Assembly (NCBI RefSeq): GCF_036271055.1 | Contig: NZ_DATBBJ010000027.1 | Location: 62,001 to 126,000, forward strand | From: Scandinavium sp036271055 | GTDB lineage: Bacteria; Pseudomonadota; Gammaproteobacteria; Enterobacterales; Enterobacteriaceae | DNA length: 64,000 bases | Direction: 5' to 3' | Shown here: in pieces, positions 51,564 to 61,536 of the stretch | Layout: the number at the start of each line of letters is the position of its first letter | Numbering within the stretch: position 1 is the stretch's first letter | Notes under the pieces: generated by a model | What the model was told of the DNA's origin: nothing | What the model saw: only the letters and a program-made list of their open reading frames with translations | Database searches by the model: none | Program-made: the position numbers and the translations under genes

Positions 51564-54500
51564 TGCACGTTTTACCTCCCGACAAAACTGGCGGGCCTTC
51601 TCGCCTGTTTATTCTGCGCCCTGTCGCCACCACGCTGATGATGGTGGCGATCCTGCTGGCGGGGATTATCGGCTATCGTTTTTTACCGGTTTCGGCGTTG
51701 CCTGAGGTCGATTATCCGACTATTCAGGTCGTTACGCTTTATCCTGGTGCCAGCCCGGATGTCGTCACCTCTTCGATTACCGCTCCGCTAGAACGCCAGT
51801 TCGGTCAGATGTCCGGCCTCAAACAAATGTCTTCGCAAAGTGCAGGCGGTGCATCTGTCGTCACCTTGCAATTCCAGCTTGAGCTTTCGCTGGACGTCGC
51901 TGAGCAGGAAGTGCAAGCGGCTATCAATGCCGCCACGAACCTTTTACCGAGCGATTTGCCGAACCCGCCTGTTTACAGCAAAGTTAACCCGGCAGATCCG
52001 CCGATCATGACGCTCGCCGTCACCTCTTCCGCCCTGCCGATGACGCAGGTTGAAGACATGGTGGAAACCCGCGTCGCGCAGAAAATTTCTCAGGTTTCTG
52101 GCGTCGGTCTGGTAACGTTGGCAGGCGGTCAACGCCCTGCTGTACGTGTAAAATTGAACGCACAGGCGATTGCGGCGTTGGGACTCACCAGCGAAACCGT
52201 TCGCACGGCAATCACCGCAGCCAACGTTAACTCAGCCAAAGGCAGTCTTGACGGCCCGACCCGCGCGGTCACCCTTTCCGCGAACGATCAAATGCAGTCC
52301 GTCGAAGAGTACCGCAAGCTAATTATTGCTTATCAGAACGGTGCTCCGGTGCGCCTGGGCGATGTTGCGACCATTGAGCAAGGCGCGGAAAACACCTGGC
52401 TCGGCGCATGGGCCAACAAGCAGCAGGCGATTGTGATGAACGTCCAGCGCCAGCCCGGTGCGAACATTATTTCCACTGCCGACAGCGTTCGCCAGATGCT
52501 CCCACAACTCACCAGCAGCCTGCCAAAATCGGTGCAGGTGAAAGTGCTTTCTGACCGTACCAATAATATTCGTGCGTCGGTGAGTGACACTCAGTTTGAG
52601 CTGATGCTGGCGATTGCGCTGGTGGTTATGATCATTTACGTCTTCCTGCGCAACATACCGGCGACCATTATTCCCGGCGTCGCCGTGCCTCTGTCTCTGG
52701 TCGGCACGTTTGCGGTGATGGTGTTTCTCGATTTTTCGATCAACAACCTGACGCTAATGGCGCTCACCATTGCCACCGGCTTCGTCGTCGATGATGCGAT
52801 TGTGGTCATCGAGAATATCTCGCGCTATATCGAAAAAGGCGAAAAGCCGATGGCAGCAGCGCTTAAAGGTGCGGGCGAAATCGGCTTTACCATTATTTCA
52901 CTGACCTTCTCGCTGATTGCAGTACTCATCCCACTGCTGTTTATGGGCGATATCGTCGGACGGTTGTTCCGTGAATTTGCCATCACCCTGGCCGTCGCAA
53001 TCCTGATTTCCGCGATAGTGTCGCTGACGCTCACGCCAATGATGTGCGCCCGCATGCTGAGCCATGAATCGTTGCGCAAGCAGAACCGTTTTTCCCGCGC
53101 CAGCGAACGTTTCTTTGAGCGCGTGATTGCCGCCTACGGCAGGATGCTCGCCAAAGTGCTCAACCACCCGTGGCTGACGCTCGGCGTGGCGCTCAGTACG
53201 CTCGCACTGTCGATTATGTTGTGGGTCTTTATTCCGAAAGGCTTCTTCCCGATTCAGGATAACGGCATTATTCAGGGCACCTTGCAGGCACCGCAGTCTG
53301 CATCGTTTGCCAGTATGGCCCAACGCCAGGAACAGGTGTCTGACATCATTTTGAAAGACCCGGCGGTCGAAAGCATGACGTCATTCGTCGGTGTCGACGG
53401 CACCAACCCGGCGCTGAATAGCGCGCGTCTGCAAATTAACTTAAAGCCGCTGGCCGACAGGGACGATCGCGTGCAGAAGGTGATCCGCCGTTTGCAACAC
53501 GCCATCGACCGTGTGCCGGGGATCTCGCTCTATTTACAGCCGACGCAGGATCTGACAATTGATACCACCGTCAGCCGCACGCAATATCAATTCAGCTTAC
53601 AAGCCAACTCGCTGGATGCGCTCAGCGAATGGGTGCCGCAGCTGATGGCAAAACTGCAAACGTTGCCACAATTGGAGGACGTCAGCAGCGACTGGCAGGA
53701 CCAAGGGCTGTCGGCGTATGTGAATGTCGATCGCGACAGCGCCAGCCGTTTAGGTATCAGCATGGCCGACGTCGATAACGCGCTGTACAACGCCTTTGGG
53801 CAGCGCTTGATTTCCACTATTTACACGCAGTCCAACCAGTATCGCGTGGTGCTGGAGCACGATACCAGCGATACGCCGGGGCTGTCGGCACTGGACAATA
53901 TCCGTATCACCAGCAGCAGCGGCGGGATTGTGCCGCTGAACACCATCGCCAAAGTGGAAGAACGCTTTGCACCGTTGTCGATTAACCATCTCGATCAGTT
54001 CCCGGTGACCACGATTTCCTTCAACGTGGCGCAGGATTCCTCGCTGGGCGATGCGGTGCAGGCCATTACCGATGCGGAAAAAACGCTGAATCTTCCGACT
54101 GACATTCGCACCGAATTCCAGGGCAGTTCGCTGGCCTTCCAGTCAGCGCTGGGCAGCACCGTCTGGCTGGTTGTGGCTGCAGTGGTCGCGATGTATATCG
54201 TGCTCGGCATTTTGTACGAGAGCTTTATTCATCCAATCACTATTCTTTCGACGCTGCCAACCGCAGGCGTGGGCGCGCTGCTGGCGTTGTGGGTATCGGG
54301 CAGTGAGCTCGACGTTATCGCCATCATCGGGATTATATTGTTGATCGGTATCGTCAAGAAAAACGCCATCATGATGATCGACTTTGCGCTGGCTGCCGAA
54401 CGTGAACAGGGCATGCCGCCGCGCGAAGCGATTTACCAGGCCTGTCTGCTGCGTTTCCGCCCGATCCTGATGACCACCCTCGCCGCCCTGCTCGGTGCAC

Positions 54501-54685
54501 TGCCGCTGATGTTGAGCACGGGTGTTGGCGCGGAGCTACGTCGTCCGTTGGGCGTCGGCATGGTCGGCGGCTTACTGGTGAGTCAGGTGCTGACGCTGTT
54601 CACCACGCCTGTGATTTACCTGCTGTTTGACCGTCTGTCGCTGTATGTCAAAAGCCGACTTCCTGCGCGTGAAGAGGAGGCGTAA
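51563..54685 (+). CDS. mdtB: RND multidrug efflux pump subunit MdtB
   Basis: This 1040-residue inner-membrane pump protein has the RND layout of 12 helices with two large periplasmic loops. The TM4 motif FVVDDAIVVIENISRYIEKG carries the paired aspartates of proton relay. It works as a heterotrimer with MdtC. It exports bile salts, novobiocin and some beta-lactams in E. coli. Full length and intact; the next gene starts immediately after its stop. Confidence 0.96.
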   Translation: MHVLPPDKTGGPSRLFILRPVATTLMMVAILLAGIIGYRFLPVSALPEVDYPTIQVVTLYPGASPDVVTSSITAPLERQFGQMSGLKQMSSQSAGGASVVTLQFQLELSLDVAEQEVQAAINAATNLLPSDLPNPPVYSKVNPADPPIMTLAVTSSALPMTQVEDMVETRVAQKISQVSGVGLVTLAGGQRPAVRVKLNAQAIAALGLTSETVRTAITAANVNSAKGSLDGPTRAVTLSANDQMQSVEEYRKLIIAYQNGAPVRLGDVATIEQGAENTWLGAWANKQQAIVMNVQRQPGANIISTADSVRQMLPQLTSSLPKSVQVKVLSDRTNNIRASVSDTQFELMLAIALVVMIIYVFLRNIPATIIPGVAVPLSLVGTFAVMVFLDFSINNLTLMALTIATGFVVDDAIVVIENISRYIEKGEKPMAAALKGAGEIGFTIISLTFSLIAVLIPLLFMGDIVGRLFREFAITLAVAILISAIVSLTLTPMMCARMLSHESLRKQNRFSRASERFFERVIAAYGRMLAKVLNHPWLTLGVALSTLALSIMLWVFIPKGFFPIQDNGIIQGTLQAPQSASFASMAQRQEQVSDIILKDPAVESMTSFVGVDGTNPALNSARLQINLKPLADRDDRVQKVIRRLQHAIDRVPGISLYLQPTQDLTIDTTVSRTQYQFSLQANSLDALSEWVPQLMAKLQTLPQLEDVSSDWQDQGLSAYVNVDRDSASRLGISMADVDNALYNAFGQRLISTIYTQSNQYRVVLEHDTSDTPGLSALDNIRITSSSGGIVPLNTIAKVEERFAPLSINHLDQFPVTTISFNVAQDSSLGDAVQAITDAEKTLNLPTDIRTEFQGSSLAFQSALGSTVWLVVAAVVAMYIVLGILYESFIHPITILSTLPTAGVGALLALWVSGSELDVIAIIGIILLIGIVKKNAIMMIDFALAAEREQGMPPREAIYQACLLRFRPILMTTLAALLGALPLMLSTGVGAELRRPLGVGMVGGLLVSQVLTLFTTPVIYLLFDRLSLYVKSRLPAREEEA

Positions 54686-57600
54686 GTGAGGTTTTTCGCC
54701 CTCTTCATTTACCGTCCGGTGGCGACGATCCTTATTTCGCTCGCCATCACTCTGTGCGGTGTGCTCGGCTTCCGGCTGCTGCCGGTGGCCCCACTGCCGC
54801 AAGTCGATTACCCGGTGATTATGGTTAGCGCCTCGCTGCCGGGCGCGGCTCCAGAAACCATGGCATCATCGGTGGCAACGCCGCTAGAACGCTCGCTTGG
54901 GCGCATCGCCGGGGTCAATGAAATGACCTCGATGAGCTCTCTCGGCAGCACGCGCATCATTTTGCAGTTTGATTTTGACCGCGACATCAACGGTGCCGCG
55001 CGCGACGTGCAGGCGGCCATCAACGCCGCGCAAAGCCTGTTGCCGACCGGAATGCCGAGCCGTCCGACTTATCGTAAAGCCAACCCGTCTGATGCGCCAA
55101 TCATGATCCTGACGCTGACCTCGGATACCTATTCCCAAGGCCAGCTGTATGACTACGCCTCTACACAACTGGCGCAAACTATCGCGCAGATTGACGGCGT
55201 CGGTGATGTCGATATTGGCGGCAGTTCACTGCCCGCCGTACGGGTCGATCTCAACCCGCAGGCGTTGTTTAATCAGGGCGTATCGCTTGATGATGTGCGC
55301 ACTGCCATCAGCAACGCTAACGTACGAAAACCGCAGGGTGCGATTGAAAACAATGGTCAGCGCTGGCAACTGGCAACCAACGACGAGTTAAAAACGGCGG
55401 CAGAGTACCAGCCGTTAATCATTCACTACAATAACGGTTCTGCGGTGCGTTTAAGCGATGTGGCGAACGTGTCGGATTCGGTACAGGATGTGCGCAACGC
55501 CGGGATGACCAACGCCAAACCGGCGATTTTGCTGATGATCCGCAAACTGCCGGAAGCCAACATCATTCAAACCGTGGATGCGATCCGCGCTCAGTTGCCG
55601 GAACTGAAAGAAACCATTCCGGCCTCTATCGATCTGCAAATTGCACAGGATCGCTCGCCGACGATCCGCGCTTCGCTCGAAGAAGTGGAACAAACGCTGG
55701 TCATTTCCGTAGGCCTGGTGATCCTGGTGGTGTTTCTGTTCCTGCGTTCAGGCCGCGCTACCCTCATTCCTGCGGTTGCCGTTCCGGTGTCATTAATCGG
55801 CACCTTTGCTGCCATGTACTTGTGCGGGTTCAGCCTCAATAACCTGTCGCTGATGGCATTAACCATCGCCACCGGCTTTGTTGTGGATGACGCCATCGTG
55901 GTGCTGGAAAACATTTCGCGCCATCTGGAAGCAGGCATGAAACCGTTGCAGGCCGCGCTGCAAGGGAGCCGAGAAGTCGGATTTACCGTGTTATCGATGA
56001 GTCTTTCATTGGTGGCGGTATTCCTGCCGTTGCTGTTAATGGGCGGCCTGCCGGGAAGATTATTGCGCGAGTTTGCGGTCACGCTATCGGTGGCGATTGG
56101 CATTTCGCTTGCCGTATCGCTGACACTAACGCCAATGATGTGCGGCTGGATGCTGAAAGCCTCACGCCGCCACGAACCGACGCGTGATCGCGGTTTTGGT
56201 CGCTTGCTGGTCGGTATGCAGCGCGGGTATGGTAAATCATTAAAATGGGTACTGAACCACGCTAAACTGGTCGGTTTGGTACTGCTGGCAACCATCGCGC
56301 TGAATATCTGGCTGTACATTTCCATTCCAAAAACCTTCTTCCCGGAGCAGGACACTGGCGTGGTGATGGGGAATATTCAGGCCGATCAGAGCATTTCGTT
56401 CCAGGCGATGCGCGGCAAGCTGCAGGACTTCATGAAAATCATTCGTGAAGATAAAGCCGTGGATAACGTCACCGGTTTTACCGGCGGTTCGCGGGTCAAC
56501 AGCGGGATGATGTTTATCACCCTGAAACCGCGTGACGAGCGTAATGAAACGGCGCAGCAAGTGATCGATCGGTTGCGTAAAAAACTCGCCAAAGAGCCTG
56601 GTGCGAATCTGTTTTTGATGGCTGTTCAGGATATTCGCGTCGGCGGTCGTCAGGCCAATGCGGGTTATCAATACACGCTGCTGTCGGACAATCTCGCCGA
56701 CCTGCGCGAATGGACGCCAAAGATCACCACTGCGCTGTCTAAACAACCGGAACTGGCAGACGTGAACTCCGATCAGCAAGACAACGGGGCTGAAATGGAT
56801 CTGGTCTATGACCGTGAAACCATGTCCCGCCTCGGCATAAACGTTCAGGATGCCAACAGTCTGCTGAACAACGCATTCGGTCAACGGCAGATCTCCACGA
56901 TTTATCAACCGCTGAACCAGTACAAAGTGGTGATGGAAGTCGACCCGGTTTATACCAAAGATATCAGCGCCCTTGACCAGATGTTTGTGATTAACAGCAC
57001 TGGCAAAGCTATTCCGCTTTCCTACTTTGCCAAATGGCAGCCCGCCAACGCGCCGCTGTCGGTGAACCATCAGGGCCTGTCGGCGGCGTCGACCATTTCA
57101 TTTAACCTGCCAACGGGAAAATCGCTGTCGGAAGCCAGTGCGGTGATTGACAGGACGATGACCCAACTTGGCGTGCCGCAAACCATTCGCGGCAGCTTCG
57201 CCGGAACAGCACAGGTTTTCCAGCAGACGATGAACTCACAGGTGATTCTGATTATCGCGGCGATCCTCACGGTTTATATCGTGCTGGGCATGTTGTATGA
57301 AAGCTATGTTCACCCGCTGACGATCCTCTCAACGCTGCCATCGGCCGGGGTCGGCGCGTTGCTGGCGCTTGAACTTTTCGGCGCGCCGTTCAGCTTAATC
57401 GCCTTAATCGGTATCATGCTGCTAATTGGTATTGTGAAGAAGAACGCCATCATGATGGTCGATTTTGCCCTTGAGGCGCAGCGCAACGGTAATCTGTCAC
57501 CGGAAGAAGCCATTTTCCAAGCCTGTCTGCTGCGTTTTCGCCCGATCATGATGACAACATTGGCGGCACTTTTTGGCGCACTGCCGCTGGTGCTTTCCGG

Positions 57601-57763
57601 CGGCGACGGCTCCGAACTGCGCCAGCCGTTGGGGATAACCATCGTCGGCGGTCTGGTGGTGAGTCAGCTGTTAACGCTGTACACCACGCCAGTGGTGTAT
57701 CTGTTCTTCGACCGCCTGCGGCTGCGTTTTACGCGTAAATCTCGTCAACCGATAACCGAGTAA
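54686..57763 (+). CDS. mdtC: RND multidrug efflux pump subunit MdtC
   Basis: This 1025-residue partner of MdtB has the same 12-helix RND architecture, with FVVDDAIVVLENISRHLEAG in TM4. The start is a GTG directly after the mdtB stop, reading RFFALFIYRPVATILISLA as in E. coli. Genetic work in E. coli shows MdtC is the main substrate-binding subunit, with two MdtB per MdtC. No truncation or frameshift is seen. Confidence 0.96.
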   Translation: MRFFALFIYRPVATILISLAITLCGVLGFRLLPVAPLPQVDYPVIMVSASLPGAAPETMASSVATPLERSLGRIAGVNEMTSMSSLGSTRIILQFDFDRDINGAARDVQAAINAAQSLLPTGMPSRPTYRKANPSDAPIMILTLTSDTYSQGQLYDYASTQLAQTIAQIDGVGDVDIGGSSLPAVRVDLNPQALFNQGVSLDDVRTAISNANVRKPQGAIENNGQRWQLATNDELKTAAEYQPLIIHYNNGSAVRLSDVANVSDSVQDVRNAGMTNAKPAILLMIRKLPEANIIQTVDAIRAQLPELKETIPASIDLQIAQDRSPTIRASLEEVEQTLVISVGLVILVVFLFLRSGRATLIPAVAVPVSLIGTFAAMYLCGFSLNNLSLMALTIATGFVVDDAIVVLENISRHLEAGMKPLQAALQGSREVGFTVLSMSLSLVAVFLPLLLMGGLPGRLLREFAVTLSVAIGISLAVSLTLTPMMCGWMLKASRRHEPTRDRGFGRLLVGMQRGYGKSLKWVLNHAKLVGLVLLATIALNIWLYISIPKTFFPEQDTGVVMGNIQADQSISFQAMRGKLQDFMKIIREDKAVDNVTGFTGGSRVNSGMMFITLKPRDERNETAQQVIDRLRKKLAKEPGANLFLMAVQDIRVGGRQANAGYQYTLLSDNLADLREWTPKITTALSKQPELADVNSDQQDNGAEMDLVYDRETMSRLGINVQDANSLLNNAFGQRQISTIYQPLNQYKVVMEVDPVYTKDISALDQMFVINSTGKAIPLSYFAKWQPANAPLSVNHQGLSAASTISFNLPTGKSLSEASAVIDRTMTQLGVPQTIRGSFAGTAQVFQQTMNSQVILIIAAILTVYIVLGMLYESYVHPLTILSTLPSAGVGALLALELFGAPFSLIALIGIMLLIGIVKKNAIMMVDFALEAQRNGNLSPEEAIFQACLLRFRPIMMTTLAALFGALPLVLSGGDGSELRQPLGITIVGGLVVSQLLTLYTTPVVYLFFDRLRLRFTRKSRQPITE

Positions 57764-57765
57764 TT

Positions 57766-59181
57766 ATGGAAGAGCTGCCCGCCAGCGTGCGCTGGCAATT
57801 GTGGATAGTGGCGTTTGGCTTTTTTATGCAGGCGCTCGACACCACTATCGTCAACACTGCCCTGCCCTCAATGGCGAGAAGTCTGGGGGAAAGCCCGCTG
57901 CACATGCACATGGTGATTGTCGCCTATGTGCTGACGGTGGCGGTGATGCTGCCTGCCAGCGGCTGGCTGGCGGATCGCGTCGGCGTGCGCAATATCTTCT
58001 TCACCGCCATCGTGCTGTTTACTGCCGGTTCGGTGTTTTGCGCCAGCGCGAACACGCTAAACGAACTGGTGATGGCGCGTGTATTACAGGGCGTTGGCGG
58101 CGCAATGATGGTGCCGGTCGGCAGACTGACGGTGATGAAAATCGTCCCGCGCGCGCAATACATGGCGGCGATGACGTTCGTCACCATCCCAGGCCAAATT
58201 GGGCCATTAGTCGGCCCTGCCCTCGGCGGTATTCTGGTGGAATACGCCTCCTGGCACTGGATTTTCCTGATCAATATTCCAGTGGGCATTGTCGGTGCGA
58301 TTGCCACGTTATGGCTGATGCCCAACTACACCATGCAAACCCGACGCTTCGATATGTCCGGATTTATTCTGCTGGCGCTGGGGATGGCGACGCTGACTTT
58401 GGCGCTCGATGGGCAGCATGGCTTGGGCATTTCACCTCTGATGCTGGGGCTGCTGGTTACCGCAGGTGTGCTGGCGTTGCTGTTTTATCTCTGGCATGCC
58501 CGGAAGAATGAAAACGCGCTGTTCAGTCTCGATTTATTCAAAACGCACACGTTCTCGCTAGGGCTTTCCGGCAGTTTTGTCGGACGTATCGGCAGCGGCA
58601 TGTTGCCGTTTATGACGCCGGTCTTTTTGCAGATTGGCCTCGGCTTTTCACCGTTCCACGCCGGGCTAATGATGATCCCAATGGTACTCGGCAGCATGGG
58701 CATGAAACGCATCGTGGTACAGGTGGTTAACCGCTTCGGCTATCGTCGGGTGCTGGTGTGCGCCACGCTTGGGTTGGCTCTCATTAGCCTGTTGTTCATG
58801 GCGGTCGCACTCATGGGCTGGTACTGGCTGCTGCCGCTGGTGCTATTCCTGCAAGGGATGATCAACTCCAGCCGCTTCTCGTCGATGAACACCCTGACGC
58901 TAAAAGATTTGCCAGACGATCTCGCCAGCAGCGGCAACAGTATGCTGTCGATGGTCATGCAATTGTCGATGAGTATCGGCGTGACAGTAGCGGGCCTGCT
59001 ACTCGGCATGTACGGACAGCATCACGTCAGCGTCGACAGCGCGGTTTCGCATCAGGTCTTTTTGTATACCTACCTCAGCATGGCGGTGATCATCGCGCTT
59101 CCGGCGCTGATTTTCGTGCGCGTGCCTGACGACATCAATAAAAACATCATTATCGCAAGACGCAAAAGGAGCGAGCCGTGA
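57766..59181 (+). CDS. mdtD: MFS transporter MdtD
   Basis: This 471-residue protein is a 14-helix DHA2-type major facilitator. It has the conserved LDTTIVNTALPSMA in TM1 and WLADRVGVRNIF loop 2-3 motif. In the operon it is co-transcribed with mdtABC but is not needed for their drug resistance in E. coli; in Salmonella a related protein (IceT) exports iron-citrate. The substrate here is not known. It overlaps baeS by 4 bases. Confidence 0.94.
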   Translation: MEELPASVRWQLWIVAFGFFMQALDTTIVNTALPSMARSLGESPLHMHMVIVAYVLTVAVMLPASGWLADRVGVRNIFFTAIVLFTAGSVFCASANTLNELVMARVLQGVGGAMMVPVGRLTVMKIVPRAQYMAAMTFVTIPGQIGPLVGPALGGILVEYASWHWIFLINIPVGIVGAIATLWLMPNYTMQTRRFDMSGFILLALGMATLTLALDGQHGLGISPLMLGLLVTAGVLALLFYLWHARKNENALFSLDLFKTHTFSLGLSGSFVGRIGSGMLPFMTPVFLQIGLGFSPFHAGLMMIPMVLGSMGMKRIVVQVVNRFGYRRVLVCATLGLALISLLFMAVALMGWYWLLPLVLFLQGMINSSRFSSMNTLTLKDLPDDLASSGNSMLSMVMQLSMSIGVTVAGLLLGMYGQHHVSVDSAVSHQVFLYTYLSMAVIIALPALIFVRVPDDINKNIIIARRKRSEP

Positions 59182-60602
59182 AAGTCTGGCGCCCCGGCAT
59201 TACTGCAAAACTGTTTCTGGCTATTCTCACCACCTGCATTGTACTGCTGATCAGCATGCACTGGGCGGTGCGCCTGAGCTTTGAGCACGGTTTTATCGAT
59301 TACATCAAACGTGGCAACGAACAACGCCTGCAATTGCTAAGTGACGCACTGGCGGAACAGTACGCCACGCATGATAACAACTGGCGTTTTCTGCGTGGCA
59401 ATGACCGATTTGTCTTCCAGATCCTGCGTTCGTTTGAACACGACACGCCTGATGACAGACGAGGCCAAAGGCCTGGCGGTCCACCGGATATGCCACCCCA
59501 CGGCTGGCGCACGCAGTTCTGGGTGGTCGATCAGAATGCTAAAGTGATGGTTGGTCCGCGCTCCCCTGTTCCGTCTGACGGGACGCGTCGCAGCATTATG
59601 GTGAATGGTATGGAAGTGGGCTCAGTGATCGCCTCTCCGGTTGAACGCCTGACGCGCAATACCGATATCAATTTTGACCGCCAACAAAAGCGCACCAGTT
59701 GGCTGATTGTCTGTCTCGCCACGCTGCTGACGGCGCTTGCGACCTTCCCGCTGGCTCGCGGTTTGTTGGCCCCGGTGAAACGCCTCGTTGAAGGCACACA
59801 CCGGTTGGCGGCAGGTGATTTCTCGACCCGCGTGACCGCCTCTGGTGCCGATGAGTTAGGTCGTCTTGCGCAGGACTTTAACCAGCTCGCCAGCACGCTT
59901 GAACGTAATCAACAAATGCGTCGCGACTTTATGGCTGATATTTCCCACGAGCTACGCACCCCGCTGGCGGTGCTGCGCGGTGAACTGGAAGCGATTCAGG
60001 ACGGCGTGCGGAAATTCACCCCGGAATCAGTGGCCTCGTTGCAGGCAGAAGTCGGCACGCTCACCAAACTGGTGGACGACCTGCATCAGCTTTCGATGTC
60101 CGATGAAGGCGCGCTGGCTTACCAAAAAACGTCGGTGGATATTATCTCGCTGCTGGAAATGGCGGCGGGCGCTTTCCGCGAGCGTTTCGCCAGCCGTGGC
60201 CTGCAAATCAGCCTCAAACTGCCGGAAAGCGCCACGGTATTTGGCGATCGCGACCGACTGATGCAGTTGTTCAATAATCTGCTGGAAAACAGCCTGCGTT
60301 ATACCGACAGCGGCGGCCAAATGCATATTTCGGCCGAAAAAATCGGCCACAATCTGACGCTGGCGTTCGCCGACAGCGCTCCTGGCGTTACTGATGAACA
60401 GCTGGCGATGCTGTGCGAACGTTTCTACCGTACCGAAGGCTCGCGCAATCGCGCTAGCGGTGGTTCGGGATTAGGGCTGGCGATTTGCGTCAACATCGTC
60501 GCCGCACACGGCGGGCAGCTACGCGCCGAGCATTCGCCTTTTGGTGGGGTAAGCATTAAAGTAGAGTTACCTCTGGACCGCGACTTACCGGGAACCGTAT
60601 GA
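59178..60602 (+). CDS. baeS: Sensor histidine kinase BaeS
   Basis: This 474-residue kinase senses envelope stress and drugs such as indole. It has a membrane helix near 11-30, a periplasmic domain, a second helix near 173-192, HAMP, and HisKA with the phosphoacceptor MADISHELRTPLAVLRGE (His257). The HATPase domain has LLENSLRYTDSGG and GGSGLGLAICVNIV. The start is a GTG in a GTGA overlap with mdtD. The periplasmic region has a Gly/Pro/Arg-rich stretch near 93-107 that makes it a few residues longer than in E. coli. Confidence 0.95.
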   Translation: MKVWRPGITAKLFLAILTTCIVLLISMHWAVRLSFEHGFIDYIKRGNEQRLQLLSDALAEQYATHDNNWRFLRGNDRFVFQILRSFEHDTPDDRRGQRPGGPPDMPPHGWRTQFWVVDQNAKVMVGPRSPVPSDGTRRSIMVNGMEVGSVIASPVERLTRNTDINFDRQQKRTSWLIVCLATLLTALATFPLARGLLAPVKRLVEGTHRLAAGDFSTRVTASGADELGRLAQDFNQLASTLERNQQMRRDFMADISHELRTPLAVLRGELEAIQDGVRKFTPESVASLQAEVGTLTKLVDDLHQLSMSDEGALAYQKTSVDIISLLEMAAGAFRERFASRGLQISLKLPESATVFGDRDRLMQLFNNLLENSLRYTDSGGQMHISAEKIGHNLTLAFADSAPGVTDEQLAMLCERFYRTEGSRNRASGGSGLGLAICVNIVAAHGGQLRAEHSPFGGVSIKVELPLDRDLPGTV

Positions 60603-61321
60603 CCGAATTACCGATTGATGATAAAACCCCGCGCATCCTGATTGTTGAGGACGAACCCAAGCTGGGACAGCTGCTGATTGATTATCTGTTGGCGGCAAAT
60701 TATGCGCCGACGCTGATCAATCACGGCGACAAAGTGTTGAGTTATGTTCACCAGACGCCGCCGGATCTTATTTTGCTGGATTTGATGCTGCCCGGCACCG
60801 ACGGCCTGACACTGTGCCGCGAAATTCGCCGTTTCTCCGAAGTGCCGATTGTAATGGTCACCGCCAAAATAGAAGAAATCGACCGCCTGCTGGGGCTGGA
60901 AATCGGGGCTGATGACTACATCTGCAAACCGTACAGCCCGCGCGAAGTAGTGGCTCGCGTGAAAACCATATTGCGCCGCTGCCGTCCGCAACGCGAGCTG
61001 CAAGCGCTGGATGCCGAGAGCCCGCTGATTGTGGATGAAAGCCGTTTCCAGGCCTCCTGGCGTAATAAGCTTTTAGATCTCACTCCTGCGGAGTTTCGTC
61101 TGCTGAAAACGCTGTCGCAAGAGCCAGGAAAAGTGTTCTCTCGCGAGCAATTGCTCAACCATCTTTATGATGATTACCGCGTGGTGACTGACCGAACCAT
61201 CGATAGCCACATCAAAAACTTGCGCCGCAAACTCGAAGCGCAGGACGCCGAGCAGTCCTTTATCCGTGCGGTATATGGCGTAGGCTACCGCTGGGAAGCC
61301 GATTCCTGCCGGTTGATGTAA
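60599..61321 (+). CDS. baeR: Response regulator BaeR
   Basis: This 240-residue OmpR-family regulator has a receiver domain with Asp61 as phosphoacceptor (LILLDLMLPGTDGL) and a C-terminal winged helix (TDRTIDSHIKNLRRKLE, GVGYRWE). It is partner of BaeS and should activate mdtABCD-baeSR through the upstream box. The start overlaps the baeS stop (ATGA). Sequence is close to E. coli BaeR. Confidence 0.97.
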   Translation: MTELPIDDKTPRILIVEDEPKLGQLLIDYLLAANYAPTLINHGDKVLSYVHQTPPDLILLDLMLPGTDGLTLCREIRRFSEVPIVMVTAKIEEIDRLLGLEIGADDYICKPYSPREVVARVKTILRRCRPQRELQALDAESPLIVDESRFQASWRNKLLDLTPAEFRLLKTLSQEPGKVFSREQLLNHLYDDYRVVTDRTIDSHIKNLRRKLEAQDAEQSFIRAVYGVGYRWEADSCRLM

Positions 61322-61328
61322 TCAACCC

Positions 61329-61391
61329 TGCCCGGCGGCGCTCTCTAATACAGGCCTCGTAGGCCTGTGCATGCGAAGCGCCGCCAGGCAA
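61329..61391. repeat. REP/BIME-type palindromic repeat after baeR
   Basis: TGCCCGGCGGCGCTCTC and GCGAAGCGCCGCCAGGCA are inverted REP-like units flanking CAGGCCTCGTAGGCCTG. It lies directly after the baeR stop, where E. coli K-12 has yegP, and may protect the 3' end of the mdt-bae transcript. Confidence 0.8.
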
Positions 61392-61536
61392 TCAGCGGCT
61401 TTGTGGGCAATCCCGCACCAGCAAAAGGTTTACTCCCCTCCCCCGCAGCGCTACAATTCCCGCCCTTAATGTAGGGGAACCTCCCCGATCGCTTCATCGC
61501 GAAGCGAGTCTGACCTGTCATCAGAACGAGAAAATC

